A stretch of DNA of 8,063 nucleotides from Nitrososphaeria archaeon (GCA_014361085.1 JACIWG010000066.1:1-8063); one strand, 5' to 3'. Positions 1 through 6,661 are shown, counted from the first letter of the stretch. The notes: generated by a model from the letters alone, not told the origin. Program-made: numbers and translations.

Positions 1-758
1 GACTTTTTAGGCTCTGGAAGTATCCAGTCCATTAAAGTCACATGCAGTTTATCATATAGTTCTCCCACCAAATTTTTCACTTTAACAGGCTTTTCTCTTG
101 AAATATCGACTATAGTCTTCTGGGCGTCAACACTCTTACTTGAAGTAAGGTTTAGTACAGCATCCTCTATTTTTTCCCCAAAAAGTCCACTGTGTGGTTC
201 CAGAACAAAAGTTTGAACTTTTTCAGAAAGCCAGTGATATCTTCTAGCAAATCTATTTGCTGGGTTTAAGCCCTGCTGGACGACAGTCCAGCAACCATCT
301 TCTGAGATAAAGAAAGCGTGATGATAAAGGTTGTAACCGGCTTGTATTGCTGAAGTGTCAACCTTTGCCACAATCCTACTACAGTACTTTAGTCTCTCTA
401 TTTTTTGACTTGAAAGAGACAACTTTGAACCGAATTCTTCGATTTCATTTATGGTCAACTTTGAAGCTCTTCCCTTTCCGCCGCAGACAACTACACCATG
501 CTCCTCTATGTTTAGAGCTTCTTTTAATGCACCAGTCAATGTGGTGGTTAAACCTGAACTATGATAATCAAAGCCTACAACACATCCAAGAGATTGGAAA
601 AAGAATGGATTTGACAGTCTTCTAAGAAACTCTCTTTCCCCAAAGTCCTGTAATATTATTTCACATATTGCCTTCGAAAGCCTAACCATTTTCCTGAATA
701 GCCAAGGAGGACATTTTCCATCATGCAGTGGTAAGTAGGCTACACCAGTCTTCTTCAA
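1..758 (-). CDS. DUF763 family protein, C-terminus cut by the left edge
   Basis: The frame is open without interruption from a TTG at 756-758 to the left edge, giving about 252 residues. The start reads MKKTGVAYLPLHDGKCPPW, followed by RKMVRLSKAI, FLRRLSNPFFFQSLGCVVG, FDYHSSGLTTT, a glycine-rich CGGKGRAS, AGYNLYHHAFFIS, WTVVQQGLNPANRFARRYHW and LEPHSGLFG. I recognise these as DUF763, an archaeal and thermophile family of roughly 350-400 residues with no established function; the conserved His, Trp and Gln clusters suggest an enzyme or nucleic-acid protein, but that is inference. The TTG is the only possible start because an in-frame TAA lies directly before it (759-761), and a GGGTG site (769-773) sits about ten bases upstream. 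The family usually has HGG where this protein has HDG. It lies downstream of the exporter gene and a possible small ORF and is probably cotranscribed with them. Confidence 0.85.
   Translation of the reverse strand, partial: MKKTGVAYLPLHDGKCPPWLFRKMVRLSKAICEIILQDFGEREFLRRLSNPFFFQSLGCVVGFDYHSSGLTTTLTGALKEALNIEEHGVVVCGGKGRASKLTINEIEEFGSKLSLSSQKIERLKYCSRIVAKVDTSAIQAGYNLYHHAFFISEDGCWTVVQQGLNPANRFARRYHWLSEKVQTFVLEPHSGLFGEKIEDAVLNLTSSKSVDAQKTIVDISREKPVKVKNLVGELYDKLHVTLMDWILPEPKK
274..293. repeat. Perfect hairpin inside DUF763 coding sequence
   Basis: Arms TGCTGGAC (274-281) and GTCCAGCA (286-293) are exact complements around a four-base loop. The stretch encodes the C-W-T-V-V-Q-Q part of DUF763, so codon constraint may be enough to explain it. 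It is GC-rich compared with its surroundings. Confidence 0.5.
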
Positions 759-853
759 TTAAATTTTACACCCAGCAAACTATCCTTTATTTTTAGTGCC
801 GAAGATAAAATCTTTTCGCCATAGACTTTTGAAATAGACAACTTACTATTCAT
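755..853 (-). CDS. Possible 32-residue ORF overlapping both neighbours
   Basis: An ATG at 851-853 lies within the last codons of the exporter gene (the AATGAATAG context). The frame runs 32 codons to a TGA at 755-757, which overlaps the TTG start of DUF763 as TTGA. The product begins MNSKLSISKVYGEKILSS and continues ALKIKDSLLGVKFN. It is basic, has a helix-like pattern and no membrane segment. I recognise no family. Overlap at both ends is how translationally coupled operon genes look, but no good ribosome-binding site precedes this ATG, and a 99-base ORF can arise by chance. If it is not translated, the gap between the two genes is simply an 87-base spacer carrying the DUF763 ribosome-binding site. 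Confidence 0.35.
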   Translation of the reverse strand: MNSKLSISKVYGEKILSSALKIKDSLLGVKFN

Positions 854-1419
854 TAAATAATATCTGTAAGACGCCTACAATTATGAAAATAATTGGTATA
901 ATCAATTTGATTCTCTTAACAGGAAACACACCTAGAAGCTTACTGCCCAAAAATAAGGTTATTGAAGATATTGCAACCAACGCCAACATCGCACCTGAAA
1001 TAATTTGTAGAGGATTATTGAATGCTGTAGCGAGAGCTATAACCATAAGTTGAGTCTTATCACCCATTTCTGTTGTAGAAATAAGTGTAAATGATGCAAG
1101 AAACGGGGACCTTTTATTGTCTGTTGGACAAAATTCTTCATCCTTCATAATATAAAAGTATATTCCAAAAATTATGAATACAATGCCTGCAAAAATTCTA
1201 ACAAGTTGAAGAGGAATAAAAGATGTTAAGATTAAACCCAAAACTACTGCTATAGAGTCTACAAAAAGAAAGCCCAAACTTGTACCCAAAATTATTGGAA
1301 TAAACCTCTTATATTTCATGTAAAGTGCTAGTGTACAAAGCTGAGTTTTATCCCCAAACTCGGCTAGGAAGACAGTTCCTAAAGTGAAGAAAAAAGGGTA
1401 TAAGTCCGTATTACATCAT
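846..1419 (-). CDS. UPF0016/GDT1 (TMEM165-type) cation exporter, start interrupted by a +1 frame break
   Basis: This is a small membrane protein with the two signature motifs of the UPF0016 family: EFGDKTQ (residues 20-26 of the reconstructed 190) and EMGDKTQ (117-123). Each motif begins a block of about three membrane helices. The family exchanges Mn2+ or Ca2+ for protons across the membrane, so manganese or calcium export is the likely role. The first ATG that is in frame without interruption is at 1317-1319, but starting there would lose the whole first motif and helix. The true frame runs upstream to 1415 without any ATG, GTG or TTG, and is then blocked by a TGA at 1416-1418. Two ATGs (1417-1419, 1414-1416) sit one base out of frame and are followed at once by TAA. 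Skipping one T at 1413 gives MMNTDLYPFFFTLGTVFLAE. Causes could be an assembly error, a +1 frameshift, or a non-standard start such as ACG at 1407-1409. The family assignment is secure; the start is not. Confidence 0.88.
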
Positions 1420-1491
1420 CCTAACTCTCTTCTAAAATAATTTAAAAAGTTTAAAACAAGTGATTAAAAATAGTTGTAACGTGATATTTTG
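1420..1491. promoter_or_regulatory. Shared divergent promoter of the exporter and DUF1893
   Basis: The 72-base gap contains an AT-rich block at 1436-1472. On the minus strand TTTTTAAATTA (about 1436-1448) would place a transcript start near 1417-1419, right at the ATG, suggesting a leaderless exporter mRNA. On the plus strand the TTTAAAAAGTTTAAAAC block (1441-1457) would place a start near 1470, leaving a short leader that includes the GTGAT site. The two boxes overlap, so the two genes may compete for or share control. The assignment rests on spacing alone. Confidence 0.5.
1481..1485 (+). promoter_or_regulatory. Ribosome-binding site GTGAT deciding the DUF1893 start
   Basis: GTGAT matches the archaeal anti-Shine-Dalgarno pairing (GGTGAT type). 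It ends six bases before the TTG at 1492-1494. The other candidate, TTG at 1520, has only a weak GGAT at 1505-1508. This supports initiation at 1492, upstream of the frame break. Confidence 0.6.
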
Positions 1492-1906
1492 TTGAACGAC
1501 CTTTGGATAGCAAGAACATTTGCTTAAAAATGACCTTTCATTTGTTATCGTAAAGAATGGTGAAATCCTATTCGAGAGTAGAGAGGGTGGGGTAAGAAAA
1601 ATTTTGGAGACTGTCAGAGACCATGGGCAAAAGCTTGTAAACTCTGCATTAGCTGACAAGGTTGTTGGCAAGGCAGTGATGCTTATTGCATTAAAAGTTG
1701 GATTTGATTCAATATATGCAAAAATCTTAAGTAAAAGTGCTTTAGATATTGCTTCGAAAGCGAATAAAAGTCTAGTATTTGATGAAGTTGTGGAATCTAT
1801 ATTGAACAAGGATGGAACAGACATTTGCCCGTTTGAGAAGAGTGTAAAATTTGTAGAAGATCCTGAAATCGCGTATAATATTTTATGTAAGATGGTGTTC
1901 AAATGA
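1492..1906 (+). CDS. DUF1893 family protein (deaminase-like fold) with a +1 frame break near its start
   Basis: The main frame (TTG 1520 to TGA 1904-1906) encodes DLSFVIVKNGEILFES, ADKVVGKAVMLIALKVG, YAKILSKSAL and DGTDICPFEKSV, which I recognise as DUF1893 (TM1506-like, cytidine-deaminase-like fold, no known substrate). The family starts with a short helix before the first strand, roughly D-L-x-x-A-x-x-L-L-K. That helix is present here in another frame: TTG at 1492 gives LNDLWIARTF, which would join directly to LKNDLSFVIV if one base near 1522-1525 is skipped. The unshifted frame instead stops at TAA 1525-1527. The rejoined protein has 137 residues with Cys112 in the CPFE motif. The gene is divergent from the exporter and ends two bases before the converging Hsp20 stop. 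Initiation at 1520, giving a product lacking the first helix, remains possible. Confidence 0.82.
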
Positions 1907-1908
1907 TG

Positions 1909-2403
1909 TCATTTAAACCTTTTAATTGAAATTTCAAGGATACCGTTCTTGTAAGTTGATTTTAAGGTTTTAGGATCCACTTTTGAAGGCAAGTGAATAA
2001 TTTTACTATAGCTTCTTACATCATCAACCTTTATCTTTAATACATCTTCTTCTAACTCTAATTTTATATTATCTTCTGATACACCCGGCAGTTCAGCTAT
2101 AATCCTTACCTCATCAATTCTTTCAAAAACATCTACCACATGCTCCATTTCTTTACCTTCATTTAAAGAGCTTCTTAAATTAATGTTGCCAAATTCTTTA
2201 ATCGAAGGTTTACCGTCAGGGCCTATAGTTATACTGTAACCGTATAGGAAGGGGCCTAATTTAGGCTCATTCTGAAAACCGTTTGAGGCATCATTTGATT
2301 CATATTGTTTGAAAGCTTCTTCAAAAATTTTATCAATTACCCTAAAAAATTCATCAAAATACCTTTTTCTCTTATTGAACCATGTATCGAAATCGTCGCT
2401 CAA
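1909..2403 (-). CDS. Small heat-shock protein, Hsp20/alpha-crystallin family
   Basis: This is a 164-residue ATP-independent holdase chaperone of the cytoplasm. A variable, aromatic and charged N-terminal arm (1-50) leads to PFLYGYSITIGPDGKP (51-66), a segment seen in many archaeal Hsp20 proteins. The alpha-crystallin domain (about 87-162) follows, with AELPGVSEDNI (103-113) and the closing NGILEISIKR (153-162). The protein ends at RFK, so the C-terminal I-x-I extension that docks subunits in many large Hsp20 oligomers is absent, unless the I-S-I in the last strand does that job. The start is TTG (2401-2403); there is no clear Shine-Dalgarno site and the TATA box is close, so the transcript is probably nearly leaderless. 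The gene has its own promoter although it follows the flavoprotein on the same strand. Confidence 0.9.
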   Translation of the reverse strand: MSDDFDTWFNKRKRYFDEFFRVIDKIFEEAFKQYESNDASNGFQNEPKLGPFLYGYSITIGPDGKPSIKEFGNINLRSSLNEGKEMEHVVDVFERIDEVRIIAELPGVSEDNIKLELEEDVLKIKVDDVRSYSKIIHLPSKVDPKTLKSTYKNGILEISIKRFK

Positions 2404-2460
2404 TTTATCTAGTCTAATAGAAGACTATAACCTGTTATAAACTTTTTCAAACCCTTTAAA
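2404..2460 (-). promoter_or_regulatory. Hsp20 promoter with overlapping palindrome
   Basis: Read on the minus strand, a purine-rich GAAAAAG (BRE-like) precedes TTTATAAC (about 2434-2442), a good archaeal TATA box. It predicts a transcript start near 2411, about eight bases before the TTG. A 6-2-6 palindrome, TATAACCTGTTATA on the plus strand (2426-2439), overlaps the downstream edge of the TATA box. A second inverted repeat, AGTCT (2411-2415) and AGACT (2422-2426), abuts it and covers the predicted start site. This arrangement suits a repressor that blocks the promoter, as known for archaeal heat-shock regulators such as Phr; the identity of the regulator is unknown. Confidence 0.55.
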
Positions 2461-3813
2461 TCATTGTTGAAGCCGCCTTATTATTTCATTTGCCACTATC
2501 AGTCCTGAAGCTGAAGCTTGAACAAGGCCTCTTGAGACACCGGCACCATCACCTATAGTGAACAAGTTTTTAACTTCAGTTTCAAGGCATTTTGAAAGCT
2601 TAAGTCTTGAAGAGTAAAATTTTACCTCTATACCGTAGAGGAGAGTGTGATTAGAGTATACTCCTGGTGCAAGCTTGTCAAGAGACTTGAGCATCTCCTT
2701 TATGTCAGTTAAGTATCTTCCAGGTAGAACAAAACTTAGGTCTCCTGGTCGGGCTGTCTTTAAAGTTGGGGTGACAATACTTCTTGAAATACGTTCTTCA
2801 GTTGACCTTCGTCCAATTTCTAAGTCACCCAAACGTTGTATCATTACACCATTCACTAGAAGGTTTGCTAGTTTAGCAATATACTTTCCATAGCCTATAG
2901 GGTCCCTGAATGGTTCCGTAAACTGTGTGCTAACGAGTACAGCAAAGTTTGTGTTCTCAGACTTTTTTGTCTGATAGCTGTGGCCGTTTACTGTTATTAG
3001 ATCGTTTATTCTTTCCTCTACAACATACCCGTATGGATTTACACAGAATGTTCTAACCTTATCATCAAAGGACTTTGAATAGTATACTAGCTTTGGCTCA
3101 TATAAAACTGAGGTTAGAGGCTCAAGAACCTCAGCTGGAACCTCGACCCTAACACCTAGGTCTACAGGGTTAACGCTTGAACTTAACCCTAACCTTTCAG
3201 CCTCCTTCTTAAGCCAGTCAGCACCACTTCTACCTGGAGCAAGTACAACAAAGTCTGCATCAATTTTCCTATCATCAGCTGTAACAACACCTTTAACGCG
3301 ACCATTTTCTGTAATAACATGCTTGACCTCAGTCTCCATAAATATGTCCACATTTTTTTCCAAATCCTTTCTAATATTCTGAAGTATTTTTGGGCAAAGG
3401 TCAGTTCCTAGATGACGTAATTTACTTGGAATAAGCCTAAAGTCAGCTTTAGCTGCATCCCTCATTATTTTAAGTATACGGTCTTCATCTACGCCATAAA
3501 CTTTTTCTGGAGCACCGTAGGCTAAGAAGATTTTGTCAACCTTTTCCATAATTTGAACAAGCTCCTTTTCTTCAACATAATCTATTAACCATCCCCCAGT
3601 TTCTGTAGAAAATGTGAGTTTCCCGTCACTGAAGGCTCCGGCTCCACCCCATCCACAGTATATGCCGTCCGTCGAAGACTTTAACCTTTTATCCAAGTCT
3701 TTACCCTTATCTATAATCGTAACCCTAACTGAACTATTTTTTGAAAGCTCGAGCGCAGTAAATATTCCGGCTGGACCTGCTCCAACAATCAGCACATGCT
3801 TTTTCGAATGCAA
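2461..3813 (-). CDS. FAD-dependent dehydrogenase, COG2509 family
   Basis: This is a 450-residue flavoprotein of near-normal length for the family. The N-terminal Rossmann dinucleotide site is VLIVGAGPAGIFTALELSK (GxGxxG at 11-16), with an acidic residue after the second strand (IIDKGKDL). It is followed by the family hallmark YCGWGGAGAFSDGKL (52-66). The C-terminal FAD-contacting motif is LFTIGDGAGVSRGLVQASAS (417-436). VVLAPGRSG in the middle is the second nucleotide-fold strand usual in these oxidoreductases. The substrate is not known; I recognise COG2509 as an uncharacterised FAD dehydrogenase common in archaea and anaerobic bacteria. The start is TTG (3811-3813), with a GGAGA site about ten bases upstream; no other in-frame start lies close by. 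It is divergent from the M20 peptidase and 57 bases upstream of Hsp20. Confidence 0.85.
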   Translation of the reverse strand: MHSKKHVLIVGAGPAGIFTALELSKNSSVRVTIIDKGKDLDKRLKSSTDGIYCGWGGAGAFSDGKLTFSTETGGWLIDYVEEKELVQIMEKVDKIFLAYGAPEKVYGVDEDRILKIMRDAAKADFRLIPSKLRHLGTDLCPKILQNIRKDLEKNVDIFMETEVKHVITENGRVKGVVTADDRKIDADFVVLAPGRSGADWLKKEAERLGLSSSVNPVDLGVRVEVPAEVLEPLTSVLYEPKLVYYSKSFDDKVRTFCVNPYGYVVEERINDLITVNGHSYQTKKSENTNFAVLVSTQFTEPFRDPIGYGKYIAKLANLLVNGVMIQRLGDLEIGRRSTEERISRSIVTPTLKTARPGDLSFVLPGRYLTDIKEMLKSLDKLAPGVYSNHTLLYGIEVKFYSSRLKLSKCLETEVKNLFTIGDGAGVSRGLVQASASGLIVANEIIRRLQQ

Positions 3814-3910
3814 ACCCAGATTTCTCCAAGGGCAAATTCAAGTAACATCTTATTTAAAAATATTTTATGTAAAGAAAATATTTATTTAAAAGATTTGGGG
3901 GAGTGCAACT
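3814..3910. promoter_or_regulatory. Divergent promoter between the flavoprotein and the M20 peptidase
   Basis: This 97-base gap is almost pure A/T from about 3850 to 3892. It contains an inverted repeat, AAATATTTT (3858-3866) and AAAATATTT (3875-3883), around an eight-base centre, giving TATA-like elements facing both ways. TATTTAAAAA (3851-3860) could also serve the plus strand, placing a transcript start near 3882 and keeping the GGGGGAGTG site inside the mRNA. I cannot assign start sites more exactly. Confidence 0.5.
3897..3905 (+). promoter_or_regulatory. Strong ribosome-binding site of the M20 gene
   Basis: GGGGGAGTG ends five bases before the ATG at 3911. It is the most purine-rich ribosome-binding site in the window, and it fixes the start codon. 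Confidence 0.7.
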
Positions 3911-5089
3911 ATGGAAGATATTGAATATGAGATAAATGTTCTCAAGAAAATTGTTTCATATAACACAGATTCTGTGACAAAATCATGTTATCGAGAATGT
4001 GCTGAAGCAATTGCTGAAGAGGCTGAGAAGATAGGGTTGAAGGCTGAAATATATGATGCAAGACATAAGGCGAAAGATGGTCTGCCAAGACCAAATGTTG
4101 TAGCAACACTAGATGTTGGAGCCTCAAAAACAATCTTGTGCATAGCACACTATGATATTGTACCAGCTGGAAACGGATGGAAATATGATCCCTTCACATT
4201 AAAGGTAGAAGGGGGAAGAGCATATGGTAGAGGGGCTGCTGACGATAAAAGTGCAATAGCAACATTACTTGGAGCTGCAAAAAAAGTAGGTAAAAGTGCT
4301 AAAATTAACATGAAGATTCTTGCTACAGCGGACGAGGAAGTAGGAGGTGAACTTGGATTAGGTTATCTTATAAACGATGTGGGAGTAAGTGGGGATGAGG
4401 CATTAATTGTTGATGCTGGAACAGAAATATTGTCTATTGGAGCTAGTGGCATAGTTTCTGGGACAATAACTGTTAAGGGTATCCAGGGACATGCAGGATA
4501 TCCTCACAAGGCTTTAAACGCTGTAGAAGGATTATGTAAGCTTGTCACAAATTTGGAAAAATTTAAAAGTTTTAGGGAAAATAAGCTTTCAAAATTTGAT
4601 GCACCTCCAGGCTCATACAAGCCTAAAGTTTGGGGAAGGTTTTCAGTGACAATGCTTCAGGCTGGAATGAAAAGCAATATTATACCTGGTGCTGCAACAG
4701 CAACCTTTGATATGAGATTATTGCCGGAAGAGGATGTGGATAAGGCGAGAATGGAGTTTGAGGAGTTTATCTCTAAAGTTGACCTCGGTGACCCAAGATA
4801 TAAGGTTGAACTGAATATAAGTTTAAGTGGAGGAAACTATTTCACAGACCCTAGCCTACCTCTTGTCCAAAACTTTAGAGTAGCAATAGAAAAGGTGACG
4901 GGCAAAACTATTCCTATAGCAGCTGAGCTTGGTGGAAATGATGGAAGGTATACAAGTGCTAAAGGTATTCCAACAATATGCTATGGTCCAATAAGAAATG
5001 ATACAAACTTTCACGGAGTTAACGAGTTCGTTTGGCTTGATGATATAAAAAGTGTTAGGGATGCAATCTGCTGGTACCTAACACATTAG
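3911..5089 (+). CDS. M20 family metallopeptidase/deacylase (ArgE/DapE-like)
   Basis: This 392-residue protein is a two-zinc amidohydrolase of the M20 family. All metal and catalytic residues are visible: His80 and the catalytic Asp82 in AHYDIVPAG, the bridging Asp111 in GRGAADDKSA, catalytic Glu142 and metal-binding Glu143 in ATADEEVGG, Asp168 in IVDAG, and His368 in NFHGVNEF. The lid/dimerisation domain carries GHAGYPHKALNAVE (193-206), whose His194 normally reaches the partner active site. The length is normal for ArgE/DapE relatives. Family members remove acyl groups from amino acids in lysine or arginine synthesis, or act as small-peptide dipeptidases; the sequence does not tell which, and no biosynthetic genes lie next to it. 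The ATG start has a strong ribosome-binding site. The gene stands alone and converges on the radical SAM gene with three bases between the stop codons. Confidence 0.9.
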   Translation: MEDIEYEINVLKKIVSYNTDSVTKSCYRECAEAIAEEAEKIGLKAEIYDARHKAKDGLPRPNVVATLDVGASKTILCIAHYDIVPAGNGWKYDPFTLKVEGGRAYGRGAADDKSAIATLLGAAKKVGKSAKINMKILATADEEVGGELGLGYLINDVGVSGDEALIVDAGTEILSIGASGIVSGTITVKGIQGHAGYPHKALNAVEGLCKLVTNLEKFKSFRENKLSKFDAPPGSYKPKVWGRFSVTMLQAGMKSNIIPGAATATFDMRLLPEEDVDKARMEFEEFISKVDLGDPRYKVELNISLSGGNYFTDPSLPLVQNFRVAIEKVTGKTIPIAAELGGNDGRYTSAKGIPTICYGPIRNDTNFHGVNEFVWLDDIKSVRDAICWYLTH

Positions 5090-5092
5090 CCC

Positions 5093-6661
5093 TTACCTTC
5101 TTAAGACTGCGGTTTCCATAGGCTTTATGGGCTTATCTGGGTCATAGCCCATTTCTATTCCCCAGCTTCTTATAGCCCTAAGAAGAGCCCATATCCCAAA
5201 TTTCGCTATAGGTGGAAATATTATTTTTCCTACAGGATTATTCTTTAATATCATTGGCAGGCTTGAATCAATTTCCTTTGCTATATGCTTCCATGCAGTA
5301 TAAATTAGAAGAAACCTTTCCTCAGTCATAGATTCAGAAATATTAAAGAAACTTTCATTTCTCAAGACTCCTAACGGTATGAAGGCTAAAGGTGTTACCG
5401 TGAAATGTGCTCTTGAACCAAGCTTCTCCATTAGAAACTTTTCCATCGCCAAAATTAGGGCTGCTGTTTCGAGCACATCATCTTTTGATTCACCAGGTAA
5501 ACCTATCATGAGGGTGTAGGCTGGGAACCAGAAGTTTTTGTTTAAAATATATGTTCCCTCCATTATAATTTTTGGCCATTCTTCTGGAGAAAATGGTTTA
5601 ACCTTGTTTGCCATATACCTTTTCATAAGCGAGGGTGAGGCTGTCTCCATTCCCACTTGTATTCCAATCCATTTTTCAGCATTTGCGCCAACAACTTTAG
5701 AAATGTTTTCCACCATCAAAGGGTCAGCTGCAACTGGAGCAATGCTTCCATGTGTTGGATTAACGTACTTCATACCCTTCATGCTCATTACACTTCTGAA
5801 GAGGCCTACTACTTCTTCAGAGTTTGGATAGAAGTTTCGAAAATCTCTAAGCTTGTACAAGAAAATGTCTTCGCTATGAAGCCAACCATGATATATTCCA
5901 TGCTTCAAGTTAACCCTAACTTCATCCAATATTTTTTCAGCTGGAATAAAGCGTATAGCCCTTAGGTTTGGTTCACAAAACTTACAGTTTCTTCCACAAC
6001 CTCTCATAACTTCAACCATACCCTTATATGAGGGATTAACTATAGTCGATATTTCCTCAACCTTCGGAAAACTTTTAACATGTATTACTTCTGGAGCGTT
6101 GCCGTGAACTATTTGTTCAAATATGTCGTTTATAACATGATCCGTTTCCCCCACAACTATGTGGTCGACACCAAGTTCCCTCCATCTTCCGGTTAAAGCA
6201 AGCTGCCAGCTTCCTGGGCCGCCAACAACAATCTTGTACCTGTACCCATTTTTTATTCTCATAAATTTTAAACCTTTGACGAGTTCAGTAAACTTTTTCT
6301 TGCTATATGATGTTAGTAGGCCTCCTAGTGTGAACATCATAGAGACAGGGCCTAAACCGAGGGGGTCCATTGTTGAGACGCCAACAATGTCCGTTCTATC
6401 GTCAATAAATTTATGAACATGGGAGGGATGGGCTATAGTGACGTCTGATCTATTTAGACGTTTTAGTAGTGATGCTTCAACCTTTCTAATCGAATATGGG
6501 GCGACCTCTAGCACACCATCTTTATGTTCAAGCTGTGTGTTTAGGATATTGAATATGAGTGATGGAACCTTCTCTGATGGTGCACATGGTAGAAAGTCTA
6601 GAAGTGGTATGTCTCTATATGTTCCAGTTAAGGTCTCATCACATGTTAAGACTATTTTCAT
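5093..6661 (-). CDS. Radical SAM protein with N-terminal cobalamin-binding-like domain
   Basis: With the start chosen here the protein has 522 residues. Residues 1-210 resemble the Rossmann-type B12-binding domain found before many radical SAM cores: DIVGVSTMDPLG, YKIVVGGPGSWQL and GVDHIVVGETD. The [4Fe-4S] site is MRGCGRNCKFCEP, with Cys222, Cys226 and Cys229 spaced C-x3-C-x2-C. It is followed by SAM-pocket features such as the GIQVGMETASPSLMKRY segment and MIGLPGESKDDV. Such enzymes do methyl transfers or other radical chemistry; the substrate here is unknown and I do not recognise the subfamily. The start is ATG 6659-6661 because GGTGA (6668-6672) lies six bases upstream of it; an ATG two codons earlier would directly abut that site. 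It is the second gene of a tight pair with the winged-helix regulator. Confidence 0.86.
   Translation of the reverse strand: MKIVLTCDETLTGTYRDIPLLDFLPCAPSEKVPSLIFNILNTQLEHKDGVLEVAPYSIRKVEASLLKRLNRSDVTIAHPSHVHKFIDDRTDIVGVSTMDPLGLGPVSMMFTLGGLLTSYSKKKFTELVKGLKFMRIKNGYRYKIVVGGPGSWQLALTGRWRELGVDHIVVGETDHVINDIFEQIVHGNAPEVIHVKSFPKVEEISTIVNPSYKGMVEVMRGCGRNCKFCEPNLRAIRFIPAEKILDEVRVNLKHGIYHGWLHSEDIFLYKLRDFRNFYPNSEEVVGLFRSVMSMKGMKYVNPTHGSIAPVAADPLMVENISKVVGANAEKWIGIQVGMETASPSLMKRYMANKVKPFSPEEWPKIIMEGTYILNKNFWFPAYTLMIGLPGESKDDVLETAALILAMEKFLMEKLGSRAHFTVTPLAFIPLGVLRNESFFNISESMTEERFLLIYTAWKHIAKEIDSSLPMILKNNPVGKIIFPPIAKFGIWALLRAIRSWGIEMGYDPDKPIKPMETAVLRR

Noticed and set aside
347..625. Plus-strand ORF of 92 codons in the DUF763 region
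   Set aside because: It is antisense to an uninterrupted, recognisable DUF763 frame and has no ribosome-binding site or family resemblance.
846..1319. Starting the exporter at ATG 1317-1319
   Set aside because: This would remove the first EFGDKTQ motif and first helix, both of which are intact just upstream in the same frame.
1420..1491. A manganese riboswitch (yybP-ykoY type) before the exporter
   Set aside because: Only about 72 bases separate the divergent genes, the exporter transcript seems leaderless, and I see no paired-stem structure of that class.
1432..1902. Long minus-strand ORF of 156 codons opposite DUF1893
   Set aside because: It lies antisense to a clear family match, runs through the divergent promoter, and its translation has no recognisable domain. 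It is a shadow of DUF1893 codon use.
5538..5965. Plus-strand ORFs opposite the radical SAM gene
   Set aside because: Both lie antisense inside a gene with an intact catalytic motif and show no domain, membrane or start-site evidence.
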